Origin: Vanrija pseudolonga
Lineage: Eukaryota > Basidiomycota > Tremellomycetes > Trichosporonales > Trichosporonaceae
Assembly (NCBI RefSeq): GCF_020906515.1
Contig: NC_085849.1
Coordinates: forward strand, 1,240,001-1,304,000
Reading direction: 5' to 3'
DNA length: 64,000 bases
Positions 1 to 12,041 of this stretch are shown here, piece by piece. Every line of letters begins with the position of its first letter. Position 1 is the stretch's first letter. The notes below the pieces were generated by a model, which made no database searches, was not told the origin of the DNA, and worked only from the letters and a program-made list of their open reading frames with translations. Both the position numbers and the translations under genes were made by a program.

Positions 1-128
1 CGGTGGGGAAGAATACCGCTCAGCCTCGCCTACACTTCCTTATAGCTAAAACACAAGTATGGCAACTCCCCAAGCCGGTGCCACACCCACAGGCCATACA
101 ATAATACATGCACCTACAAGCTCGCACA

Positions 129-1326
129 CTAGTAATCGTCGTCTCCTTCGCTCGACTCGTCGCCCGCCGGCGGAGGCGGAGGCGGCGGGCTGGCCTTTGG
201 CGCCTCGCTCGGCGCGCGGCTCCCGCTGCCAGTCGCGACGGAGCCCTGGCTCGGCGGCGCAGAGGGGGGCACCGAGGCGCGGTTCATGCCCGGGAGTGTC
301 TTGCGGCCAATCTCTGCGCCGGCGGATGCGACGGACCCGGCCGAGCCTTCGCGGAACGACGCGCCTGTCGTCGCCTTCTCCGGCGAGAACGGCGACGCCG
401 AGTGCGCCTTCGTGCCCATTGGCGGCCGGCCGAGCCGGGACGGCGGGTGTGGTGGCCGGCCTGCTGACGGCGGAGCACTGCCCGAGTGCGCAAACTTCTT
501 CTTTAGGCTCGCCTTGGTTGGCGACTGGGCGCGGGACTTGCCGTTCAGCAGCTCTGGTGGGTTAGCGCCGAGAAGGATCCAAGTCACCCACTCTTCCGCT
601 TGCTCGCGCCACCGCCGACGCTGTCCGCGTCGCTGTCGTTCTCGCTCGCGAGGTACGGCGACGGGCTTGCACGGTCGTTGGTGCCCAGGCGCGCCTTGGC
701 TGCTGCCATGCGGCTCGCACCGCGCCGCGTCGAGCCCGAGAAGCCGAGGCACGATGCGAGGTGGGGCGCGTATCGAGCCGATGTTATCTGATGTGTCAGC
801 GACGTCATCCTGCCCGTACCACTGTACTGCACGACTCACACTCCGCCCACAGACCAGACAGTCGAAGAAGACGTTGCCACTCGCGTCCATCCGCCCGCTG
901 CCGCTCCCCACGCCCGTGCCGCCGCCGGTCCCCTTCTCCGGGCCGACAGGGTACCCCGCTGGCCGGGTGGTCGTGAGCAGCCCCTTGGCCGGGGAGCTCT
1001 CGCGGGACGCGGCGGTGGAGGACGCGCCCGACGCGAGCGGCTGGATGGGGTCGTGTGCGCGGCATCTGGTGGTGTTAGAACCTGTCGCCGCCACTACTGC
1101 CACAACGCGGCTCGGTTTTGCTCGCTGCCGCCCCGCGGCGCAGCACTCACCGCGTGCCGCAAATCCCACACATCGCTTGCCCGCGCTTGATCTCGCGGTG
1201 TGCCTCGATCGTGGTCGTCAGCACGCTCTCGCCGAGGAGCTCGGCAAAGATGGACTCGGCCTGGTGGTTGTCAGCGGCGCCACGCGCGGCGGCACTCACC
1301 ACCGCACGGATCTCGGGGCTGGGCAT
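129..1326 (-). CDS. SGF11: SAGA-associated factor 11 (Sgf11-like), four exons
   Basis: Subunit of the SAGA deubiquitinase module, which removes ubiquitin from histone H2B; Sgf11 ties the protease Ubp8 to nucleosomes through a small C-terminal zinc finger. I deduce exons 1151-1326, 840-1065, 592-787 and 129-553; together they give 340 aa in one frame. Splicing exon 2 to exon 3 creates the finger CLVCGRSITSARYAPHLASC, which has the C-x2-C...H-x3-C pattern of Sgf11. An N-terminal helix (MPSPEIRAVV...) precedes it and a long basic, Ser/Pro-rich tail ends in GDDDY. Yeast Sgf11 is about 99 aa, so the tail is a large extension. The start is the first in-frame ATG, 411 bp from the divergent RRP5 start. 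Confident in the family from the finger; the tail has no recognised domain. Confidence 0.82.
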
Positions 1327-1737
1327 GTTAAGGGTGAGGTGGTGTGTGGTGGCGGGTGATGGAGGAGAAGGGAAAAAAAGTCGCGGCGGTCCCGGGCGAG
1401 TCGCTACCCCGTTGAATACACTCCCTCTACGTCGAGTGTGCGCGCAGTGATGGGGGTCGATTGTGAGGTGTCAGACGAGGCCGACGAGAGCTTTGGAAGC
1501 ACAAGTCTGACTGACGCAGATCATGCAATCCATCAATCCACGGCGAGAGCCCAAGTGCGGTGACCACGATGTGAGTCAATCACGTGATGCAATCCCGAGG
1601 GCCCCGCAATCCATCCAATGTTATTACACCCGCTCCCCCCAGTTAAGAATTTCAAGCGAGAGCTGCAGGTTGTGCTGCAAGATGTGATGAGCTGCCTGCA
1701 TTGACTGCTCTCTTCAACCAAAAGGGCCTATACACCC
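1327..1737. promoter_or_regulatory. Divergent SGF11/RRP5 promoter region
   Basis: Gene-free 411 bp between two divergent start codons, so it should serve both genes. It holds a perfect TCACGTGA palindrome at 1580-1587 and pyrimidine-rich DNA before the RRP5 ATG. No clear TATA box is visible. Confidence 0.5.
1580..1587. promoter_or_regulatory. TCACGTGA palindrome (bHLH/Cbf1-type E-box)
   Basis: Perfect 8-bp palindrome within ATCACGTGAT, about 150 bp upstream of the RRP5 start. CACGTG cores with flanking T/A are bound by Cbf1-type bHLH proteins in fungi; binding here is inference. The same 8-mer recurs in other gene-free stretches of this window. Confidence 0.4.
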
Positions 1738-4700
1738 ATGGCACCACCACACGCAAGCAAGAAGCGCGCGGGCGGCGCCGGCGCCTCGCCCTCAGCAAAG
1801 AAGCAGCGCACCGAGCGCACCGACCGCGCACCACGGGACGACCACGCCGCGCCCCGCGCCGCGCCGGCCTTCACCTCGGCACTGCAGTCCGAGGAGGTCG
1901 ACTTCCCCCGCGGCGGCGGTTCGAGCTTCACCGCCCTCGAGACCAAGCAGATCCGCGCCGAGGGCCAGCGCGAGGCCGACGCCGAGGCTGCCAGCTCCGC
2001 CGGCAAGAAGCAGCCGCGCAAGGTCAGCGAGCGCCACGCCAAGCGCATCAAGAAGAGCAAGAGCACTATCGACGCCGAGCGTGCCGAGCGCGACAAGGAC
2101 ACTATCCGTGTCGAGGAGCTCAGCTACAAGCGTCTGGTACCCGGCACGCATGTGCTCGGCCGCGTCCACACTGTGCTTCCGTTGCATCTCGTCCTCTCGC
2201 TCCCCAACAACCTGCTCGCCCACGTGCCCATCACTGAGGTCTCGGCGACGCTCACCGCCGCGCTCAACAAGGACATTGACGCCATGTCCGAGGATGAGGA
2301 GGAGGAGGAAGACGACGAGGACACTGGCGCCCCCGAGCTCGCCGAGCTCTTCACCCCAGGGCAGTATGTGACCGCCAAGGTGCTCAACCTGTTCCCCACC
2401 GCCAGCCAGGACTTTATCGCCCAGTACCCTGTGTCTGAGACGACCCGCCTCGCTGCCCGTGTCGAGCTCACCCTCATCCCCGAGAAGATCAACATCGAGA
2501 TCGCCAAGGCCGACGTCGAGGCGGGCTTCCGCATCGTCGGCGAGGTTCTCTCCAAGGAGGACAAGGGATACCGTGTCGGCCTCGGCCTCGAGGACGGCGC
2601 CGAGGGCTTCATCTCCAACGACGAGGTTGTGGCCAATGTTGAGGGTAAGTGCGGTGAAGTGTGGCGAATTGATGAGTGCTCACACACCCCAGCCCAGGTC
2701 CTCGTCCCCGGCCAGCTCGTCGCCACGACTGTCGCGTCGCTCACTGCCGGCGGCCGCGTCGTCCAGCTCTCGCTCAACCAGCAGACGCTGATTCACTCCA
2801 GCATCACTGAGGTGTCCAACATTGGCTCGCTCCTCCCCGGCCAGCTCGTCTCGTGTCTCGTCACCGCCGTCGTGCCCTCCGGTCTCAACGTCAAGATCGC
2901 CGGCTTCTTCGACGGCACCATCGACCTCCAGCACCTCGGCCTTGGCGAGGCCGACATTGACGACCGCTACAAGATCGGCAAGAAGCTCAAGGCTCGTATC
3001 CTCTACGACACGGTCGCGTCCTCTGAGCGCCGCTTTGCGCTCTCGGCCCTCCCCCACATCTTCAACCTCGCCTCGCCCCTCGCCGCCGACAAGAAGACGC
3101 CTCTCGAGCTCGCCGTCCCCATCGGCAAGACCCTCCAGTCGGTCAAGGTTATCCGCGTTATCCCCGACTGGGGAGTCATCTGCCGCACCGATGACGACCT
3201 CGAGGGCTTTGCCCACATCTCGCACCTTGCCGACGAGCGCGTCGCCTCGCTCTCGGCCTCTACCGGCCAGTTCAAGCCCGGCACCTACCACCGTGCCCGT
3301 GTCATCGGCCATTCGCCCCTTGACGGCGTCCTGCTCCTCTCGTTTGAGGAGAAGGTCCTCAACCAGGTCTTCATGCAGGTTGGCGAGCTCGAGGTCGGCC
3401 AGGTCCTCAAGGGTACCATTCGCCGCCTCTCCGACAAGGGTCTCTTTGTCAATGTCCAGGGCAGCGTCGACGGCGTCGTCTGGCCCCTCCACTACGCCGA
3501 CATCCGCCTCAAGCACCCTGAGAAGCGCTTCAAGGTCGGTTCGAGCATCAAGGTCCGCGTCTTCGCCATTGAGCCTGCTCGCAACCGCGTGGTCTTGACC
3601 GCCAAGAAGTCGCTCGTCGAGTCCGACCTCCCGGTCCTCAAGTCGTTCGCCGATGTCAAGGCCGGCGAGATCACCCCCGCCGTCGTGTCCAAGATCCTCG
3701 ACAAGGGCTGCATCGTCGACCTTTTCGGCGGTCTCCGCGCCTTCATTCCCCAGTCTGAGGCCAGCCAGAACTTCATCGTCAACCTCAACGACATCTTCTT
3801 TGTCGGCAAGCCCGTCAACGTTCGCATCACTGAGGTTAACGAGGACTCCCAGAGGCTCGTCGCTTCCGTTCGCCAGGCTCTCCCCACTGCCATCGCTGCC
3901 GCCAAGCTCGAGGTCGGCGAGGAGGTCAACGGTATCGTTGCCCAGATCCACGCCGAGCAGGTCGTTGTCTCGCTCGTCCCTAGCCAGCTCACCGCCCTCC
4001 TCTCGCTCAGCAACCTCTCCAACCACCGCGGAATGGGCGTTGACGAGCTTCGTGCCTCGCTCAAGGTCGGTGACAGGATTGACGACCTCGTTGTCGTCTC
4101 CAAGAACCCCACCTCTGGTCTTCTTATCGTTGCCAACAAGCGTGTCAAGGGCACCGTCAAGGCCGCTTCCGGCGTCTCTGCGTCCGCTCGTGCGATTGAC
4201 GAGCTCGTCGTCGGCGATGTTATCCCCGGCCGCATCATCGCCAAGAACCCTCAGGGCGCCATGGTCAAGCTCGGCAACAACGTCCGTGGCCGTGTCGCGC
4301 CTACCGACTCTGCCGACGATCTCGCCCTCGCTGCTGGCGACGGCGCTCTCAACGTCGACGACACGGTCATGTGCTACATCCTCAAGGTTGACGCTGCCGC
4401 GCGCAACATTGACCTCTCGACCCGCAAGTCGCGCGTCCAGCCCGAGGCCAAGGACATCAAGATTGTCGACCCCGAGATCGCCTCGATCGCTGACCTCAAG
4501 GAGGGTCAGGCCATCCGTGGTCTTGTCCGCAGCGTCGCCAAGAACGGCGTGTTCGTCTCGATCGGCCGCAACGTCACTGCCCGTGTCATGATCAAGGAGC
4601 TCTTCGACGACTTCGTGAAGGACTGGAAGTCGCGCTTCACCGTCAACCAGCTTGTCTCGGGCAAGATCCTCAGCATCGACGCCGACAACGAGCTTGTCGA

Positions 4701-6414
4701 GATGACGTTCAAGTCCAAGTCCAGCCCCCAGAAGGGAGCCAAGATCAGCATCACCGACTTCAAGGAGGGCCAGAAGGTCACTGCCGTCGTCAAGAAGGTC
4801 GAGCCCTACGGTCTCTTCCTCCGCATCGACGGCTCCAACATCAGCGGCCTGTGCCACAAGTCGGAGATCTCGGACAACAAGAAGCAGGACGTCAGCCAGG
4901 CGCTCAAGGGCTTCCGCGAGGGCGACCAGGTGCGCGCCGTCATCACGTCGGTTGACGCCGACAAGGGCAAGCTCAACTTCAGCATCAAGGCCAGCCACTT
5001 TACCGATGAGTTCGCCAACGGAAAGGAGGACGGCATGGATGTTGACGAGGAGGATGATGTCAAGGAGGAGGGTGACGATGACGAGGATGAGGACGACGAC
5101 GAGGATGAAGAGGGCGAGGAGCTGAAGCTTCTTGGCTCTGACGACGAGGTTGAGGACGGAGAGGAGAACGATGACGAGGACGATGAGGAGGAGGAGGGTG
5201 ATGACGACGATGAGGAAGAGTCTGACGGTGAGGAGGAGGAGGAGATCGACACCGCCCCTGCCCACAGCTCCAAGGCTCAGAAGCGCGTCTCGACCGCCGG
5301 CGGCTCCACTGCCCTCTCCCTCGCTGGCGGCTTCGACTGGAGCGGCTCCAAGCCTGATGGCGAGTCCGACTCGGACTCTGACTCCGAGTCCGATGAGCCC
5401 GCCCCCAAGGCGTCGGCCAAGGCCAACGGCAAGAAGAAGGCCGTCGACCTCGCTGCCACGGCACCTGGCGAGGGCCAGCCCGAGACGGCGTCCGAGTTTG
5501 AGCGTGCGCTTCTTGCGTCGCCCAACTCGTCATTCCTCTGGATCCAGTACATGTCGTTCCAGCTCCAGCTGCACGAGGTGGACAAGGCGCGCAAGATTGG
5601 CCGTCAGGCACTCGAGCGCATCGCGTTCCGCGAGGAGGAGGAGAAGCTCAATGTCTGGATGGCCCTTATCAACCTCGAGATTGGATTCGGCACCGACGAG
5701 AGCACAGAAAAGGTCTTCAAGGAGGCCGTGCAGTACAACGATGCGCGGACCGTGTACAACCGGTACGCTGACGCTCTGATTGCCGCTGGCAAGAACGAGC
5801 TCGTCGAGCCCGTCTACCAGAAGCTTCTCAAGAAGTTCTCTGCCTTCCCCGACTCGTGGGCGCGCTTTGCCGAGTTCTACCTCAAGAGCGGCAACGTTGA
5901 GGCTGCTCGCGCGCTGCTGCCCCGTGCGCTGCAGTCATTGGACAAGTCGAAGCGTGAGTGAGGGAACGCCGGCAAGTGCTAACGCCACAGACGTCGAGAT
6001 GACCGAGAAGATGGCCGTCCTCGAGTTCAAGCACGGCGATGCAGAGCGTGGCAAGACGCTGTTCGAGGGCATTCTCGACCGCTACCCCAAGCGATTGGAC
6101 GTGTGGAACGTCTATGTCGACCAGGTCGGCAAGACGGGCGACATTGCGACCGTGCGGAGTCTGATTGAGCGGGCGCTGGCGCGCAAGTTGACGCAGAAGC
6201 GAGCCAAGTAAGTGGGCGTGTACCTGTAGCTACAACAACTGCTTACCCGTCCACCAGGTTCCTGTTCAAGAAGTGGCTCTCGCTCGAGTCGCGCATCGGC
6301 GACGCGGCGGGCCAGGACAAGGCCAAGGCGCGCGCACGGGAATGGGTTCAGGCCAACGCCAAGCCGGCAGATGACGACAGCGAGGATGAGGAGGAGGAGA
6401 GCGACGACGAGTAG
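1738..6414 (+). CDS. RRP5: rRNA biogenesis protein Rrp5
   Basis: Large nucleolar factor required for early pre-rRNA cleavages and for assembly of both 40S and 60S subunits. Deduced protein is 1513 aa (yeast 1729). After a basic N-terminus with KKQPRK and RHAKRIKK come about a dozen tandem S1 RNA-binding repeats (roughly residues 120-1090, each with the G-x-V...G.FV pattern), then a very acidic Glu/Asp stretch (about 1105-1180), then HAT/TPR-like helices at the C-terminus (FERALLASPNSSFLWIQYM onwards). Three introns: 2645-2692 (48 nt, in frame), 5954-5990 (37 nt) and 6208-6257 (50 nt). The start is the first ATG; KRAG-rich residues follow. Codon use is strongly GC3-biased, as expected for a well-expressed gene. 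Confidence 0.95.
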
Positions 6415-6725
6415 ACGGATACGGCGAAGCATTCATATTGGTACATCGTTCATGCACATTAGATTCTGAGGACGGCGCTGCAACAAACAGATGAAAAAGG
6501 GACATGAGCCACTCACTGCCTGAGCGAGCCCGCCCGGTGCCCCGCATCCGCCACGCGTCAGCCTCCACGCCGCGTTGCGTTTCGCGTCTCCGCCGCCGCG
6601 CCGCCGCTGATGATGACTTGACGTCGTCGCAATCTCACAATCGCGAACACTTTTAACTTTACACCCCCTTACTTGCTTGCCCTTATCGCAAAGTTTCCCG
6701 AGCCCATCGACGTCGCATCGATCGC

Positions 6726-9176
6726 ATGGCACCACCCCCTCTCCCCTCCCCCGGCGTAGCCGCCACCGCCGACGCCCTCGAGTCGCTCTTCCACGCAGGC
6801 ACGCTCGACCTCGTCGTGCCGGCGACGAGCAGCCTCCCGCCCCTGCCCGAGGGCAAGGACGAGGCCGAGCTCGGCGCGTGGTGGGCGGGGGTGCAGGCGC
6901 TCGAGGCAAGGGATACGGCGTTTCTGGGTACGTTGCGGCTCCTCCCTCCCACTGACCACACCCCCGCGCAGACGAGAAACTAGCCTACGCCGTCTCGCTC
7001 TCCTTCCCCGACGCCCTCTTCGACGGCGACGACAAGCCGCCCGCGCTGTCCGCGCTTCTCTCCCGCCTAGTCCTGACGGCCACGGCGGCCTTTCTCCCGC
7101 CGCTAGGCAGCCGGCCAACCTCGACCGCGACAACGCCAGCAGGCGGCCTCCGACCGCCGAACAGCGCAGGCGCGACGCCGCGCACCGCGTCCACTGTCGG
7201 CCCGCCGACTGCCCGGCCGAACGGCTTCGCGCCGTCCGCAGGGGCCGAGGGCGCGCCGCCCCTCACGCCCAACCCCATCCCCGTTACGCGTGGCAATGAT
7301 GAGGAGTGGGCCGGCGTCAGCGGCGTCACTGTTTGGGAGGGCGCCGTCGAGGCGCCGGATACGGATCCGCGGCCCGTCGTGGTGCGCACCGAGGCGGGGT
7401 GGGTTGCTGTTTGGCGGGGCGAGCTGCCGATTGGTGAGTGCGAGTGGGGTGGTGTAGGAGGTTGCGCATGGCCGCTGACGCCCGCGCGCAGTCTACGTCC
7501 GCACGCAGATCGCCAACCCCGTCGTCGCGCTCACGGCCTCGGCGACCCTGCGCGAGGGCAGCGGGCGCAAGCGCTCCACCGCGGCGCCGGACAACGCGTC
7601 GATCGTGTCGTCCACCACGATGCAGACGGAGGAGGTGGACATTGACGAGGACGAGGATGAGGGTGATCTCCTGGCGGGGATGCAGGAGATCGACCTCCTC
7701 GGCGGGCTGGGCGGGCCCGAGCCGATGCCTGGCTCACGGCTCGGCCCGTCGCTCCGCGACGACCTGTTCGTCCGGCTGCCAGTCCGCACACCGACGTCGA
7801 GCCCACTCGCTATCCGGCCCCTGGCGCCCAGCACGACGCTCCGCCAGTCGTTCCGCCGCGTGCTAGCCCTTTCCCCGGGCCTGCGGGTGCGTATGCGCAC
7901 GCTGTTCTTACCGCAGATCGTCTCGCCCTACAAGGACGCCGACGAGACGGACGACAACGGCGAGCGACGGATCGTGCTCTGCGTCGAGATTGAGAACAGC
8001 ACCGACGCGCAGGAGCACGGGTTCGAGGTCGACGCCGTGACGGTTGATGTTGGCGGTAAAGGCGCCAAGGCGACCGCAACGCTCGTCTGCGAGCCTGGAG
8101 CCACGCCCGAGAACGCCGCGCCGTCCGTGTTCCCGCTTCGCCTGGCCGCGTTGGAACAGTTCAACCTCCTCTACGCAGTCGAGATTGCCTCCTCGCCCAC
8201 CGGGCTGGGCGGCACCGAGCCCCTGCGGAACAAGGGCGACGAGCACCGCCCCGTGTCCATCATCCTCTCGGGCAGACCTTTCCGCGGCGCGCCTGCCGTT
8301 TTCCCCACCGCGCCGTTCCAGTCACGCTGGAACTGCGCGCTGGATCTGGGACCCTTCTACGCCAGCTTGCCACCTGCACCTCCAGCCCCGCCAGCACCAG
8401 CACCGCGCCCCGTGTCGCACAGACTGAGCAAGCCGACGCCGCCGACACCAAACGTCATTGCAGGTGACAAGCGCTTCTCCTTGTCAACGTTACTGGCTGC
8501 CGATCCCAAGCCCGCAGAGCAACAACGCCCAGGACCGCAGCAGCGCAGATTCGTCTCTAACCCTGTCCGCCCGATTGCACCCACCCTCGGCAACAGGCTA
8601 GCGTCGCACCGCGGCCCACCACCAGCGCACCTGCACGTCCCGCACCAGAACGAGGGTCACGGCCTCCTCGTGTCCGTCAAGCTGCTGCCGCAGGTCGGCG
8701 ATCGCGACGGCAAGAAGGTGGGCACGGCGGGGAGTATCCGCCCGCTGGGGACATTCTCCATCGAGATCTTCGTGCACAACCGTACCGACGCGGTGCGGCG
8801 CTTCCGCCTCGCGATCCCGTCGCGCGACCCCGTCGACGGGCGGATCCGCGAGCTCTGGGCCCGCAAGCGGCGACGACGGGCCGACGAGGCGTCGTATGGC
8901 GTCGACGACGCCGTCCTCGCCGCCCTGCTGCGCCAGCACGAGGCCGGCGCGGCGGCGCTCATCCCGCTCGAGAACGACGTGCGCTGCGGCCCCCTCCTGC
9001 CTGGCGCGTCGCTCGCCGCGCGGATCCGCTTCCTCGCGCTGCGCGAGGGCGTGCACCGTATCGACAAGCTGCGGCTCACTGGCGCCGGGGACGAGTTTGA
9101 CTTTGTCATCTCGCCTGTTATCGAGGTGGTGGTCGGCGCGGCTGATACGCCCGTCGCGGCGGGCGAGGTGGAATAG
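6726..9176 (+). CDS. TRS65: TRAPPII subunit Trs65-like
   Basis: Trs65 belongs to the TRAPPII tethering complex, a Golgi exchange factor for Rab11-type GTPases. The deduced protein is 782 aa with two introns (6928-6971 and 7434-7491). The C-terminal half carries the family signature: a beta-rich block with GTFSIEIFVHNRTD, followed by IPLENDVRCGPLLPG and ALREGVHRIDKLRLT near the end. In the middle is a low-complexity Pro/Ala stretch and an acidic patch (IDEDEDEGD). It lies 312 bp after RRP5 on the same strand. The start ATG begins MAPPPLPSP. Assignment rests on the C-terminal motifs as I remember the family; the N-terminal half is weakly conserved. Confidence 0.8.
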
Positions 9177-9300
9177 AGCGCGCTGTGGCTACTACACAGC
9201 TAATGCATCATATAAGAGTGGCACTGTGGCGGCTTGATGACGGTGGTCTACAACTCGGCGATTACCTTCTGACTGGGTTTACACCCCTTGCACCTGCAGA

Positions 9301-11122
9301 TTAGCGGACTGGTTGCAGGAAGTGCGCGGCCCACCACCACTGGGTGAACCACCACGGGTCGTGCTCTGGCTCTGGGGCCGTCACGAGCGGGTTATAGTTG
9401 CGGCCCTTGACCGCGGCGGCGATGATGGCTTGCACAAGGGCGGGTTGGTCAAACTCGACCTGGGGCGTGAGCAGCTGAACGTCATACGTAGGTAAGCTGT
9501 CTCACGAGATGGCCGGCGTCATCGACCCGGAGGAGTGTGAAGTCAGTCCCGGCACCGATCACATCGCCCGCCGCGAGGCCGCCGAGAAGGGGCACGAACG
9601 ACGCGTTGTTGAACGCTGCGCGGTGTGGCGAGTCGAGGCGGCGCATCTGATGTCAGCTGAGTATCCCAAGCGCGTCAGCTCACCCATGACAGCGTACTCC
9701 GCCACCCGCAGATCGTGTCGTCTTTGCCCGAGTAGACTGGCGTCAGTTCCGCTGTAAGAGAGGCGTACCGAAGAGGCGGGTCCCGGCTTCCAGCGCGGGC
9801 GTGAGGAGGCGATAGGCAGACTGGTAGCTGGGCAGGTGAGCTTTCTAACCGAGCTGAAGACACCTACTGGTCTGCCTCGTTGTAGAAGTTCACTGAGGCG
9901 GGTCCGATGATCGGCCACTGGAAGACGTCTGTTGGTGGCGCGCCGAGCTGGTGTCGTGGTCAGCTTACAGCGAGGGATACCACTCACAAGACGCCTCAGT
10001 GGCTCGGTGTTCATAAGACTCTGCAGTGGCTCGAACCACCAGAAGCACTTGTGGATTGGGACGCACTGGAGAGTGAGTTAGTGGCAACCAATGCTTCACT
10101 CACATGCTCCTCGCGCCGGTCATACCGGTTGCGCAGGGCGAGCTTGAACCCGTCTTCGTCGAACGGGTCGTACTTCTCCCGCGCGTTGAGGCGGTTCGCG
10201 GTCGTGTTGTCCTCGATAGCGAGGGCGAGCGCGTCCTGGCACGCAGGCAACTTCTCGAGGAGATCGCCACACCTGTACTCCCCCCAGATACGGGGCTCGT
10301 CGACACACATGGTGGTGTACTGCCATGTCCTGGGATGAGTGGGGCTCGCCAGGAGGGTCACTCACATTTCCGCGACCATATCTCCGAGGGGGTTACCTAG
10401 GACGATGGCGTCAATGTTCTTGGCAATTCGGCCAGGAGAACGTTCCTCATTCTTATTGTTCACCACTGACGCGATGTGAGGCACATATGTCCCGCCGTAA
10501 GACACAGAATGGAGCACGAGCGGCTGGGTGGCGTAGTTTGAGAACTCGGTCAGGAATGTCTGCAGGAAGGAGTCAAAGTCTTGTGCGGCTGCAGCCGAGG
10601 TGTTGGGTGCGATCCTTGGGTGGCGCGGGTCTGCGTACGACGAGAATCCTGTGCCGACCGGATAGTCGACAACGAGGAGCGAGGCGTGCGCGGTCCATGG
10701 GTACGGGGCCGGTGTGAGCGCCGCGAGGGTGGCATTGGCGCCCTTCGTGAGCTGGCAAGGGCCAGCACCTGGGGGTCAGCAGCTGATGATCACGGCACTA
10801 GCAGCTACTCACCGAGGAAGGCGTGGTCAAACGCGCTCATACCGGGCCCGCCTTGGAAGTGCACGACCAAGCCCGGCGCCGCGCGCCGCGCCTGGAACAG
10901 GGACCAGAACATGTCCCCTGTGGGCAGGTGGACCCAGCCGGAGATCACGTCATGTGCGCCGTCTCCGCAGTCGAGCTGCCTGGTGGCTGTGATCGAGAGG
11001 GGGGTGCGGGGTGACGTCTCCAAGTACGAAGTGAGCGCCTGCAGCTGCGGGGCGAAGACTACAGTGAGGAGGAGGAGGATAAGCGGGGAGAGGAGGGCCC
11101 AGGTGAGGTGGGGTGATGCCAT
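9301..11122 (-). CDS. Secreted serine carboxypeptidase-like protein (peptidase family S10), nine exons
   Basis: Family S10 enzymes remove C-terminal residues from peptides in vacuole or outside the cell. A hydrophobic signal segment (WALLSPLILLLLTVVF) starts the protein. The triad can be traced across spliced exons: Ser in VLHSVSYGGTYVPH, Asp in YSGKDDTICGW and His in VDDAGHLV. The oxyanion-hole region reads FQGGPGMSAF. Both the Ser motif (SVSYGG instead of GESYGG) and the oxyanion motif (lacking N-GGPGCSS) depart from the classical consensus, so substrate range may be unusual. Eight introns are inferred, one of only 32 nt (9737-9768). C-terminus ends HFLQPVR. I am confident of the S10 fold, less so of activity. 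Confidence 0.85.
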
Positions 11123-12041
11123 TGTTGTGAGATGGGCAGTGGGAGTAGCATGATAATGTCGTTGAGATTATTTTGAAGCGGTGGCGAGAGTGAGTGAAGG
11201 TGACGACGACGGGCGTGCAAAGGATGGACGCTCGTCTGTGCGCCATCCAGTCATCTCTGCATCTCGACGCCCCCGACTTCCTCACCTTCCCTCTTCCTCA
11301 TCTTTCCTCATCTCCACCTTTTCCATCTCGACGAACATTCCCCACTCCTCGTCGACACACATCGACCTCACATACAACGGGTACTAGTCCTTGACCTACG
11401 CCATAGTGTGTGCACCACGCCTCGTGCCACACTCGCTAATGCCACCGACCGACCTCCGAGCGCCGCGCCGATTCCGCCCCAGCTCCGCGGGACATGCCCT
11501 TCCGAGGCGAGACGAGCGATTATCACGCTGATAGTCACCATCGATACCAGAATACATTCGACAGGTGCAACGCGCACCTTCCATGGACCTGGATTATCAA
11601 TGGATGTATAATCGACTATGGCGAGCACAGGAGACATCCGCGAAGTAAGGCAGTTTAAGGCCCTGCCACAAGCTAAAGCGATCTAGTGATTATCAGATTA
11701 CCTCGTGGGCCTTGCCGAGCCTTTATGGAACGATTTGCTCGCTTAGGCAAAAGTGCCAATGCCAAGGCGAGAATTTAACACGCCGCTCCAGCCGGCGGCG
11801 GCGGCGCGTGGTCACAAGGTTGCTCCTGCCTCCGCAGAGTTCGCCGGACGCCGCCGGGGCCGAGAGGTGGAGGCAAGGAGGCAGTGGAGCAGCGGCGCGC
11901 GCAAGTGCGCAGCAGGACTGACGCCGGGTGTGACCAAGCCTTGCTCCTGCATCTTCGGCAGTGCCCCGATTTCCTGTTGTTGCTGCTGCACAACAACATT
12001 GCCCAGTCCACCACCATATCCACACCCACTTACTCACCGCG
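11123..12041. other. Gene-free spacer between divergent carboxypeptidase and Zn-cluster regulator
   Basis: 919 bp. It should contain both promoters. CT-rich DNA at 11280-11370 and a CTGCTGCACAACAACA patch near 11975 are visible; no convincing ORF, RNA gene or repeat. Short open frames on both strands have no coding character. Confidence 0.5.

Noticed and set aside
2680-5265. 861-codon open frame antisense to RRP5
   Set aside because: It is a mirror of strongly GC3-biased S1-domain codons, yields Leu/Val/Asp-rich low-complexity protein and has no homology-like motifs; RRP5 on the other strand is certain.
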